This document shows positions 1 through 8,019 of a DNA stretch of 64,000 bases, piece by piece (positions within the stretch are counted from its first letter, which is position 1; each line of letters begins with the position of its first letter). Under the pieces are notes generated by a model that was not told the origin of the DNA, made no database searches, and saw nothing but the letters and a program-made list of their open reading frames with translations. A program made the translations under genes and the position numbers. The stretch lies in contig NW_024465369.1 of the NCBI RefSeq assembly GCF_017591425.1, positions 22,412,501 through 22,476,500 of the forward strand. Direction: 5' to 3'. Source of the DNA: Ochotona curzoniae (Eukaryota; Chordata; Mammalia; Lagomorpha; Ochotonidae).

Positions 1-218
1 AGGTATAAATAGACCTTCCTCAGGGCTGTGGGAAAGTGCTGGGAGGAGGCAGAGCACTGTGGGATGCTGTTTGTCAGAAGGCATTGGCAGAACATGGTTG
101 TCAAAGTCCCCCAAAGAGCTGGCTGGATCCACCTTACAAGGAATGGAGGAGGGTGTGTGTGCTCCCTTGTGCCTGCCTCTGATTGATGTCTGTCTCCTTT
201 TTTGCCCTTCCCCACCAG

Positions 219-263
219 CTAAGAAACAGCTAGGGGCAAGATGAGATCTGCCTTCCAGTGCAG
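219..263 (+). other. candidate short exon, possibly untranslated leader
   Basis: A strong pyrimidine tract and CAG acceptor end at 218, and a CAG|GTAGGA donor begins at 264, enclosing 45 bases. All three frames contain a stop if the piece is read as an internal coding exon. An ATG at 241 stays open to the donor. It could be a 5' leader exon, a poison exon or a chance pair of splice-like sites. The splice signals are seen; their use is inference. Confidence 0.2.
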
Positions 264-339
264 GTAGGATTTGGGTGATGAATACTAAAGAAGTCCTTCC
301 TGTGAGGAGATAGTGCTGACTAGCATTACAATGGCTGGA

Positions 340-475
340 TATCTTTTGGGCCTGCTCAGAATTACCCAGTAGGATGCCCAAGAATACAATTTTGTCTTTT
401 ATTCACTGCTGTATTCCTCAGCCAGAAGCAGTGCCTGGCATTTCTATAGTAGGCACTGCAGTGAATGGACTTATG
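340..475 (+). repeat. L2 LINE 3' end fragment
   Basis: The stretch around 395-470 follows the L2 3' end pattern: a start resembling the 'attcactgctgtattcc' motif, then 'cagtgcctggca', then 'agtaggcactgcagtgaatg'. It is old and diverged. Confidence 0.5.
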
Positions 476-499
476 CAGAGAGAAGTTCTTTGTTGCTTT

Positions 500-828
500 C
501 TTTTTTTTTTTTTAGGATTTATGAATTTACTTTGAAAGTCAGAGTTTCATAGTTATATACAGAGAGGAACACACACACACATGCTTCCATCTGCTGATTT
601 ATTCCCCAAATGCCTGCAAAGATTGGGGCTGGACCAGAACAATGCCAGTAACTCAAAACTGGGTTTCTCACAGGACTGACTCAAGGGTTTGAGCCATCAG
701 CTGCTATTTCCCAGGGTATGCATTAGCAAGCCACTGGGAAGGTGCTAGAACTTTAACTGGACCCTCTGGTGTGGGGTGGGGGATTCCAAGCAGGTGCTTA
801 GATGCTGCACCAAACACCTATCCCCAGG
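500..828 (-). mobile_element. CSINE, old diverged copy
   Basis: A poly-T run at 500-513 is the reversed A tail. The reversed CSINE body follows (cag-agag block, 'tgctgatttattcccc', 'cagctgctatttcccagg'). The head near 800-828 is degenerate. Confidence 0.7.
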
Positions 829-937
829 GAGGAATTCTAAGGCACAGAGAGGTAACTTTGCCTGCCTGAGGCCACAAAATTAATGAGATTAATCAGTGGG
901 TTTGAAGAAGATGGACATTTTAGAGAATAATATTTTG

Positions 938-942
938 CTTTC
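938..942. repeat. target-site duplication CTTTC, left copy
   Basis: CTTTC directly abuts the LTR terminal dinucleotide at 943 and is repeated at 7232-7236 just outside the other LTR. A 5 bp duplication fits class I retroviral integration. It shows that the two LTRs and the interior arrived as one unit. Confidence 0.85.
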
Positions 943-1303
943 TGTTAGATAATGTCCACCGACCGACCGCCCGCTTGGTGAAATAATATCGGCAAGTTGT
1001 TCAGAGTTGAGATGGAAGCTTTATTGGAAAATCCGCTCCTGGGCCCTCTTCGCGCAGAGGGGAAGGAAGAGGGAAGCGAAAAGGGCGTCTGAGATACGTG
1101 TCTGGGAGTTTTATACCCATCTACACACGTGGGAGGGCAAAGGGGCTGTTCGTGCCCCAACTATGCAAGGAATGTCCATTCAGGTGTGCCATTGGTCAAC
1201 TGGAATCCCGCCAGGTAGGTGACGTAACCGGCTCCTGTGGCCCCTCCTCCTGTGGGGGCGGGGCAGACCCGCCCCTAGCCTCCAGTGCCCTGGGGAGCCA
1301 TCA
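943..1303 (-). repeat. 3' LTR of the provirus (361 bp)
   Basis: It matches 6872-7231 base for base except for one extra base near 1046 (CCCTCTTCGCG against CCCCTTCGCG). On the minus strand it starts TGATGG and ends TAACA. It holds about 18 CpG sites, many for mammalian repeat DNA, so it has had little time to decay by methylation. The boundary at 1303 is where similarity to the other LTR stops. Confidence 0.95.
1020..1025 (-). promoter_or_regulatory. AATAAA polyadenylation signal in the 3' LTR
   Basis: AATAAA on the minus strand lies about 85 bases downstream of the TATA box and about 77 bases before the LTR end, the usual R-region position. The same signal in the 5' LTR is at 6949-6954. Confidence 0.75.
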
Positions 1304-1380
1304 TTCCGGACTCTTGGTAATAGGAAAGGGGGCGACGAAGTCGTTCTGGCTACTTCCTGCTGAAGGGGGGGGCGTAGTCC

Positions 1381-2046
1381 CTAATTGTGGTCCGGAGAGG
1401 GCTCCGTGGGCACTGGGACGTAGGGGTGGAGCAGCAGTTGGTTGAGAGTGACCCGTGAGGCTTCTTGGATTTTTTCTTTGGCAAACCTTAGAAAACAAGG
1501 AGCAATGGTTAATAAAAGGCCTATAACTATTAATGGGGTTAGTATAGGCATGAGCCAAGTTAGTAGGGGGGATTCCCAGATGTTAAAACCCGAATCCTTG
1601 CCCAGATTTGGCCAACTATTGAGTCGATCCCTTATTGACTGGAGATTTTTTATCCCAGTTTCTACTATACCAGATTCGTTAATATAATAACAACACTGTT
1701 CCTGTAGGAAGACACAGGTTCCCCCTTTGCTTGCAGTCAGCAGGTCCAGGGCTCGTCGATTCTGGAGTGCCACTTCAGCTAGCGAGGTGATTTGTCGCTG
1801 CAAGGATGCCAGGGACTGGGCTGAGTCTTCTATAGCCTGGTTGAGGTCTGCTTGGAGCTTGTTGACCTCGACGATGGAGTGACCTAGGGCTCCTGCACTG
1901 AGGCCTATCACCAACAGGGAGGTAGCAATAGACATTCCTACCAAAGTTGGAATGAAGACCGCCAGTTTGGTTTTTTCAAGATCCTGGGAATTTGAAATTT
2001 CCTGTTTAGCTTCTAAGCAAGAAAGCAGTGTTAGTTGGTGCACCTG
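1381..2046 (-). CDS. env: env transmembrane-subunit frame, SU missing
   Basis: This is an open frame of about 220 codons ending in TAG at 1381-1383. Numbering from the GTG at 2043, a hydrophobic fusion-peptide-like stretch lies at residues 29-52 and a heptad-repeat helix at about 55-95. The immunosuppressive-domain motif is at 93-108 (LQNRRALDLLTASKGG), the CX6CC motif has cysteines 110, 117 and 118, a membrane span covers 160-184, and a tail of about 36 residues follows. This is the gammaretroviral TM (class I fusion protein) layout. A stop lies just upstream (2047-2049), there is no ATG before the fusion peptide (first Met at residue 37), no canonical basic furin site is seen at the SU/TM boundary, and almost all of SU is gone. 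It cannot make a normal receptor-binding envelope. A TM-only product would need a spliced-in start. Confidence 0.7.
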   Translation of the reverse strand, partial: QVHQLTLLSCLEAKQEISNSQDLEKTKLAVFIPTLVGMSIATSLLVIGLSAGALGHSIVEVNKLQADLNQAIEDSAQSLASLQRQITSLAEVALQNRRALDLLTASKGGTCVFLQEQCCYYINESGIVETGIKNLQSIRDRLNSWPNLGKDSGFNIWESPLLTWLMPILTPLIVIGLLLTIAPCFLRFAKEKIQEASRVTLNQLLLHPYVPVPTEPSPDHN

Positions 2047-2385
2047 CTAGAAAATAAATCACAGTTGACTGAAATAGAAGAAAATGAATTGAAAGAATTG
2101 GTGCTGGAAGCAAGACAATTACATTGAGCCATGTTTAGACATGGGGCAGGGGCTGGCCAGCAGAATGGAGATCCCAGACACCTTGCAATATATGAGGTTT
2201 CCCAGTGCGACACAGCTGTTTGGAATAATAACATTTGTTAAGAGGTGGGCTAGACATGTGCCCTTGACAGTGGCATGGGTTGCAATACACTAATGAGGCA
2301 AATCCAGCTGAAATGAAGAGGAAGGGGTTAGCTGTTGTCCAGAAGAGTAAGAGAGGAGTGAGGTAGTCAGGAGAGTTGGTGGGTC
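2047..2385 (-). other. SU-deletion zone between integrase end and TM
   Basis: Only about 340 bases separate the integrase C terminus from the TM frame, where a normal SU needs more than 1 kb. No SU motif is recognised. Minus-strand position 2069-2070 is the AG of a good pyrimidine tract, a possible env splice acceptor about 25 bases before the GTG at 2043. Confidence 0.45.
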
Positions 2386-2423
2386 AAAGAAGTGGCAGAC
2401 AATTTATCCTTGGTACAAGCACT

Positions 2424-3010
2424 AAAATGTTTGAGGTGAGAAATATGATACCAGGAAATGTGATCAAGGAGTTTGGCAGCCACAGGCATGGTCAGGGTCA
2501 CGAAGTGAGGTCTGGTCCACTGAGGTTGGAGTGAGCGTGGGTGGAGGGTCTTGAGGAGGACCAGGTCACCAGGCTAGAGAAGAGAGGCATCGGGGTCTGA
2601 TGGTGTGGTAGCAGCCGGGTCTAGAAGATAGCAGTCGACGTGGTCTCAGAGAAGCTTTTGTGGGTGAACACATGGGTGAAATCGATCTGCCAATTCTCAT
2701 CTGGTTAATGTCCTTGCAGCTGGTGAGTAGGCAACCTGAGCTTAAGGGCTCCTTGAGGAAAAACAGTGGAAAACATTAGGCAGGAGGAGTTAGTGAATGA
2801 GGCATTGGTGATGGGCATCCCTTTGGTGGTAAGGGATTCCCTCTCCTGCCAGATGGCAGAATGGGGAGGCAATTGGCCTCTAGGATGGACTCAGGAATGA
2901 GTACCACATAGGCTGCATGGTGCAACGATGCAGGTTGGACACCGAGCTACCATCCACTAAAGAGTGAGGTCAGGAGACTGTAGAGGCTGGTACAGCAAGC
3001 CTTCCCTAGG
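2424..3010 (-). pseudogene. pol: pol remnant: RNase H start and integrase fragments
   Basis: Three retroviral blocks survive, in the right order on the minus strand. The first is an RNase H beginning (about 2860-3010) with a DGSS-type motif and an AAYVVLIPESILEA-like strand, split by a frameshift near 2957. The second is the integrase core entry WQIDFTHV at 2669-2692, followed by a stop within about 20 codons. The third is the integrase C-terminal domain at 2424-2567, about 48 codons open, with DLVLLKT, QWTRPHF and SWYHISHLK. The catalytic D,D-35-E core between the last two is deleted. The order and motifs are those of gamma-type pol; no function remains. Confidence 0.75.
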
Positions 3011-4628
3011 TAAGAAGTGAGAATCGAGGACCGGCTGGCAAGAGTGAGAGATTGGAAGTTGAGGAAAGTGTTAAGGGGAGAGGACGGTGGGTGAAGTTCT
3101 CAGGAAAGACTCATAGTTACATCTCATTGGTGCATAACCGGAACAACACACAAATTCCACAAGCTGTGGGAAAGGGGAAGCAGGAAGCAGTGTCAGGGTC
3201 CAGGTTGGGATGTTGGAATCACTCACATTTTTCCTTTCTGTTACATGTTGGGGAGGAATGGCAGGCTCCTAGCCCTGCAAAAGAACTGGTTAATGATTTG
3301 GTTAGAAGAAATTTATACATTTGAGTGGATGACACAGGAATGGAGGGAGGGGTTACTTATCAAAATGATGGCTTGATTTCCTCCTGAAGCTCACTGGAAT
3401 ATGTAGTCTCTGAGGGTTGGTCTTGAGGAGCTTCTTTGGGGTGCCTCTATGGTGACACACGGATCATCTTGGCAGGTGTTGACCTTCTGTGCAGATTCCA
3501 CATTCTGGCCATTCTTGGATGGAGTGTCCATTTGACTTAGGTAGAGAACTGGGAACACTTTTACTCAGCCCCGATATCGCGGCTTTATGTTGTATGGAAT
3601 TAGTGGGGAAGCTTAGGCAGGAACATGCATGACAGCTGATTAAGATTATCTAGTGAGACCTTGAGAAACAAGACAGGATGTATAGTCTGGCCTGCTTCTA
3701 ATCTTGTATTCTTTCCCTCCCTCTGCTCATGGGGACTCTGGCTGCTAGCAGGAGCTAAGTCAGGGCCTATGGTAAGGCCAGGGCTCCAGTAGGCAGTGGC
3801 CTTCAAGGTTACAGTGTTAGCTAGTAAAAACCGTTTCTAAGGTCTTACATACACGAACTCTGGAGTTTCAGGTAAGGTCAGGACCATCCATCTCTTCACA
3901 TAGAGTACTGGAAGAGACATCATAAAGGAAGTGTGAAACTGTGGAGACATCCCATTGACTCCCATTACCTGGCTGGACAGAGAGGAGAGCTGGCCTGAAA
4001 GAGAGGTTGGTACAGAACAGATGGTGTCTCTGGACAGAATATACAGCTTTACCTGTGATGTTGCTGACCCCAGGCCATCCCTCCATAGCGACAGATGCTT
4101 TGGGAGCTGGGCAGAGTGAAGGGCTTTCTAGCTTGTGGCCCACCATGGTTCTGACCCAGGAATACTTTGACCCCCAGGGCAGTCCCATTTCTAGTGGCCT
4201 GGCTCTTGGCAGAGCTAACAAGACTCTTTGAAAGCCACTTCTATCATTGCAGCTGGCTGCCCAATATTCTGGCTTCCCATATCACAAGCAGGTGCTACTT
4301 GAGGGTAGACTAGCCTTACTGGGTCTCCTAGAGAACAGGTTACTGTATAAAGCCACCTTAATGAGCCTCCTGATGCCTAGCTCACTACTCTTCCTCTGGG
4401 CCCTGGTTAAAGTGGGCCACAGAGGCAACCACGGGATGTCAGCCAAAGGGATGCTCAATTCTATCCCTGAATGCCTTAATGGGCTGATCTAGGAATCTGT
4501 AGTTACAGGCATAGTCCTGATAGTTTTAGGGTAATGCCTATGAGAAGATAATTAGGCTGCTTGGTCTGACAAGTTAGCCATCCCTTTAAAGGGTCTGGAA
4601 ATCCAACTGTGCAGCCTGAGTCCCTCAG
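3011..4628 (-). pseudogene. scrambled internal region, probably decayed pol
   Basis: This stretch holds no long frame with a recognised domain. Short minus-strand pieces (for example 3868-4221, with a KLES...GWPG run) vaguely resemble the reverse transcriptase connection region. No catalytic YxDD motif was found. It lies where protease and reverse transcriptase should be. Assignment to pol is by position only. Confidence 0.35.
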
Positions 4629-4651
4629 TGAGAGAGAGAGAGAGAGAGAGA
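4629..4651. repeat. (GA)n microsatellite inside the provirus
   Basis: About 11 uninterrupted GA units lie at the border between the GC-rich pol-like sequence and the AT-rich block. Confidence 0.9.
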
Positions 4652-5135
4652 TGAAGAAAGTAGTTGGAAGCATCAGATTAATTACCATCAAGTAAAAACT
4701 CTCAAATAGAAGTTCTAGAAAGCATTTGCCAAAGGTCTGATGTCGGCTACAAATTTGAAACAAGCACAGCTTTACAATTAGCTTAAATTGCACATTAGAA
4801 AAAGCAATAATATCAGTGATAAATATTTAGAAAAATGCTATAGGCAATTTAAAGGACAATGATAAATTACATTGCACATAAACCATACAAGATGTATTCC
4901 TCTCAAAACTTTCATGACTTCCCATTCCTTCTACGACATGCTTTAACCTGGAAATACTCTGTAAAACAATTGGTAAGAGCACGTGAGTTTACCTCATGGC
5001 TTGGAATAACTTAGCAGTGGATTAGAGCAACTCTATACTGGGTTATTTTGATATACAAATGTTAAATTAAGTTTCAAAACAACTTAGCAAATTACAGTTT
5101 TGTTCTTTTGGTAGATGTTAATTAGCTTATCTTTT
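4652..5135. other. AT-rich insert-like block within the provirus
   Basis: Composition shifts sharply to AT-rich, with no retroviral motif and no frame on either strand, between GC-rich pol-like and gag-like sequence. It may be captured host DNA or strongly decayed gag/pol. It matches none of the interspersed repeats elsewhere in the window. Confidence 0.5.
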
Positions 5136-6390
5136 TATCCCACCCATCTTAGATAAGGGGTGGGGGTGGGGATGACAAAAGGAAAAAAAAGAGTTAAAAG
5201 CAGTTGCTGCAGCAGCAGCAGGGAATCAGGCATTATTGGGGTTAAGTCAGAAGAACCAAAGAGGGAGAGCAGGTTAGGTTGAGGGTGAGAATGGAGAAAG
5301 GCAAGATGGCAGATAGGGCCTGCCACATGAAGGAAGGCAAGATGGTGGACAGGGTCCCATCAGGTGGAGGAGAAAGGCAAGATGGCAGATAGGGTCCTGC
5401 CACATGGAGGAAGGCAAGATGGTGGACAGGGTCCCATCAGGTGGAGGAGAAAGGCAAGATGGTGGATGGGGTCCTACCACATGGAGGAGTGGGAGGGGAG
5501 CTGGGAAGATGGCGTCAGAACAGGAAGTGGAGAGAGGGGGCTTGGGAACATGGTACCTGCGCAGGAAGTGAAGGATCCGAAGGAGGAAGGTTCTGAGTGG
5601 GGGAGAGCAAACTGGGGAAAATGTGAGGTAGAGGTCAGAGAGGTTCTTGGGCAGGGACAGGGACCTTCTGTGCAGCAAGGATGTCCACACAGAGGGAAAA
5701 AGGAGGAACAAAGAGAATGATGGGGTTAGGTGGAATTAGGTGGGGCAAGATATGGGAGTAGATAGAATAAGGGAGGGGTGGGAACATAGCAGAGGAACAG
5801 AAGGTAAAGTAAAAGTGACACTGGAATCCAGTGGCTACTCAGTAAGTGAAGGAGTCTGGAAACATTACAGAAGGACTGGGAGCGTAGAAGAGGTGACCAA
5901 AGAGGAGGTGACCTTGGGGAACATGGCACAGGGACTGGAGGAGTAACGTACAAGGTGGATGGGCCAAAGGCTCCGAGAGAGGCGAAAGTGCAGGTAAAGA
6001 GGCTGGCAGAGAAGGAGGTGGGGAAGAAGTGGGGGCTGGGTGGAGTCCTAAAAGTTCTGGTGGCTCAGAAAAGGTATGGTTAGGTGAAAAGTCTAAGAGA
6101 TCCTTGGGAGAGTGGGAGGGCTTAGCCTTGGCCAGGAGAATCTGAGTCGTGGAACAGGAGGAACATGGGGAAGGGCAGGAGCGGAGTTTCCAAAAAGCTT
6201 CCACATAACAAACTTAAGACCATTTACCCTCGCGACGACAGAAATTACCCAATTCCGTGAGGATCTGAAAATCAAACGTGCCTTCCGCTGGCCATTTGGA
6301 GCCTTTTCCAACACGTACTGTGGCCAGGCCACGGTTGAAAAATGGACAAGGCATTTTCTGCGTAAGTCCAGGCCCAGACCCATGGTTTTA
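5136..6390 (-). pseudogene. gag: gag remnant (matrix and proline-rich region)
   Basis: From about 6390 downward the minus strand reads as a gammaretroviral matrix-like segment. KCLVHFSTVAWPQYVL is in one frame; after a frameshift near 6310, KWPAEGTFDFQILTELGNF and CRREGKWS follow in another. A TAA at 6214-6216 interrupts this frame. It then stays open to 5839 as a Pro/Ser-rich linker, and further proline-rich frames run to 5274. Capsid (major homology region) and nucleocapsid zinc knuckles were not found. No intact ATG begins the matrix frame. No functional Gag can be made. Confidence 0.65.
5294..5489. repeat. minisatellite in gag proline-rich region
   Basis: About 2.5 copies of a 76-77 bp unit start at 5294, 5370 and 5447. 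Each unit is itself two diverged copies of about 38 bp, both containing GGCAAGATGG. On the minus strand it encodes repeated PPSCLP and HLAF(L)-like segments in frame 5274-5711. Confidence 0.85.
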
Positions 6391-6850
6391 AAATTGGCCA
6401 GTAAACAGCTTAAGGGGGTTTGGGGGCCATGAGCTCAGGACATTTTGTTGCCCGTCCTGTCCCGATAAAGTATCTCGCGGCTAATCTAAACACAAAGAAG
6501 GCGTCCCCGCTTTGAAATTCAGACTAGAGGGGAACCTGGTTCCCCGTTAAGGAGGGCCAGTCAGTAGGGGGGACGTCTCCCACCCCACTGAGGGCCCTGG
6601 ATAGGTGGGAGCCGGTCAACGACCAGGGCGTCCCCCGTCTCGCTGAGGGCTCAGGACAGGCAGACCACGTGTACACGGTTTGGGGGGTCTGCAGGAGGTT
6701 GGGGAATACTTTTCAGGACAGGAGGAGCAGGGCGGAGGGGCTTACCTCACGTCTGTCGCTTCGCAGCCGGCAAAGGCCTTGGGGCTGGCGGCTTAGAGGT
6801 GGAGAGAGGAAGGGGGGAGCTCAACCAGTTTAGGGAGCCCACGCATCCCT
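6391..6850 (-). other. proviral leader between splice donor and gag
   Basis: This is a GC-rich, CpG-containing leader. It holds an imperfect internal repeat, a GTCTCCC...CTGAGGGCCCTGGATAGG block near 6568-6607 and a similar one near 6630-6661. This is where a packaging signal would lie; that role is inferred from position. Confidence 0.5.
6741..6747 (-). promoter_or_regulatory. major splice donor of the provirus
   Basis: AG|GTAAG on the minus strand lies about 105 bases downstream of the PBS, the normal place for the donor of the spliced env message. Confidence 0.6.
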
Positions 6851-6869
6851 TCCCGGGTTTCGGGCACCA
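6851..6869 (-). promoter_or_regulatory. primer-binding site, tRNA-Phe type with one extra C
   Basis: The minus strand reads TGGTGCCCGAAACCCGGGA two bases after the 5' LTR. This matches the complement of the tRNA-Phe 3' end (TGGTGCCGAAACCCGGGA) except for one added C. ERV-F-type elements are known to use tRNA-Phe. Confidence 0.75.
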
Positions 6870-6871
6870 AA

Positions 6872-7231
6872 TGTTAGATAATGTCCACCGACCGACCGCC
6901 CGCTTGGTGAAATAATATCGGCAAGTTGTTCAGAGTTGAGATGGAAGCTTTATTGGAAAATCCGCTCCTGGGCCCCTTCGCGCAGAGGGGAAGGAAGAGG
7001 GAAGCGAAAAGGGCGTCTGAGATACGTGTCTGGGAGTTTTATACCCATCTACACACGTGGGAGGGCAAAGGGGCTGTTCGTGCCCCAACTATGCAAGGAA
7101 TGTCCATTCAGGTGTGCCATTGGTCAACTGGAATCCCGCCAGGTAGGTGACGTAACCGGCTCCTGTGGCCCCTCCTCCTGTGGGGGCGGGGCAGACCCGC
7201 CCCTAGCCTCCAGTGCCCTGGGGAGCCATCA
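6872..7231 (-). repeat. 5' LTR of the provirus (360 bp)
   Basis: It starts TGATGG (at 7231 on the minus strand), ends TAACA at 6872, and is identical to the 3' LTR except for one deleted base near 6975. Confidence 0.95.
7037..7231 (-). promoter_or_regulatory. U3 promoter of the provirus
   Basis: In minus-strand order the U3 carries two GC boxes, a CRE-like TTACGTCA element, a CCAAT box, a CACGTG E-box and a TATAAAA box (7037-7043). All are intact in both LTRs (TATA at 1109-1115, CRE at 1220-1227, CCAAT at 1191-1195 in the other). Motifs are seen; activity is inferred. Confidence 0.7.
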
Positions 7232-7236
7232 CTTTC
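7232..7236. repeat. target-site duplication CTTTC, right copy
   Basis: It directly follows the LTR end and matches 938-942. Confidence 0.85.
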
Positions 7237-7592
7237 AGAACCCCTTCATTGGAAATATCATTGACTGGTTTTAGAGGTATCTGGAATTTTACACAAGTAA
7301 ATTTCCTGTTTTAATACCAACTTTTAGATTTTTTCCAGATATAATTTTGATATTACGTTATAAAGATTAAATGAGAACCTTTTTAAGTGTAATTGGTTTG
7401 AAAAATCTATCTTTAACTTCATTTACTTTTTAAGATGTTTGATCACCTATTTGGTTTTAATTTTAATACAAAATTTTCTATTAAACTGTGGGAGTATCTT
7501 TAATGAATGACCTGAATAAAATTTAATTCAAAGATGTAAGAAGAGTGAGGTCTGATTTTAGGGTGTTATGTAACTGTTTAAACAGTATGTGG
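7237..7592. other. AT-rich unique flank
   Basis: No gene or recognised repeat is seen. This is the original insertion-site flank of the provirus. Confidence 0.4.
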
Positions 7593-7916
7593 GGCCCGGC
7601 ACGGTGGCGCAAGTGGTTAAGGTCCTTGCCTTGCACGCCCGGGATCCCATATGGCCGCCGGTTCTATCCCGGCAGCCCCACTTCCCTTCCAGTTCCCTGC
7701 CTGTGGCCCGGGAAAGCAGCCGAGGACAGCCCAAAGCTTTGGGACCCTGCACCCGTGTGGGAGACCCAGAAGAGGCTCCTGGCTCCTGGCTTCGGATTGG
7801 CTCAGCTCCAGCCGTGCTATCATTTGGGGAGTGAATCATCGGATGGAAGATCTTCCTCTCTGTCTCTCCTCTCTGTATATCTGCCTTTCCAATAAAAAAA
7901 TAATAAAACAAAACAA
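7593..7916 (+). mobile_element. CSINE, young copy
   Basis: The tRNA-like head has an A box (tggcgcaagtgg) and B box (ggttctatccc), followed by a full body and a tail ending in AATAAA and A-rich repeats. The flanks carry a near-perfect 12 bp duplication (aacagtatgtgg at 7581-7592, aacactatgtgg at 7917-7928). Confidence 0.95.
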
Positions 7917-8019
7917 AACACTATGTGGATACAAAATATTAAGCAACTAGAATAAAACATTTTAGTAGGACTATTCATTGAGCATCAAGAAATTTCTTGG
8001 GAGAAAGTGTTATCCCAGC

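Larger units (their letters stand above)
943..7231 (-). mobile_element. defective class I (gamma-type) endogenous retrovirus, full LTR to LTR
   Basis: The provirus is 6289 bp and reads on the minus strand: 5' LTR (6872-7231), PBS, splice donor, gag remnant, collapsed pol, TM-only env, 3' LTR (943-1303). The LTRs start TG and end CA and are flanked by CTTTC. Identification as gamma-type rests on the CX6CC motif and immunosuppressive-domain motif in TM, the integrase C-terminal motif, and a PBS that resembles the tRNA-Phe type. ERV-F-like elements are the closest kind I can think of, but no search was run. Gag has a frameshift and stops, the reverse transcriptase core is not recognisable, integrase has lost most of its core, and SU is almost absent. 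No SINE or LINE lies inside, although the flanks average about one CSINE per 1.4 kb. That and the near-identical LTRs indicate recent insertion. Confidence 0.9.

Noticed and set aside
1301..1558. 85-codon minus-strand frame overlapping the env end
   Set aside because: It is a shadow of the TM frame in another phase, with no retroviral similarity.
5294..5489. CRISPR-like direct repeats
   Set aside because: There are no unique spacers between units; it is a minisatellite in a mammalian provirus.
943..7231. Intact, infection-competent retrovirus
   Set aside because: Gag has a frameshift and a stop, RT and integrase cores are missing and SU is deleted.
7545..7950. Several overlapping frames of 70-117 codons on both strands
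   Set aside because: They are translations of the CSINE body. The same peptide patterns recur at every CSINE in the window.
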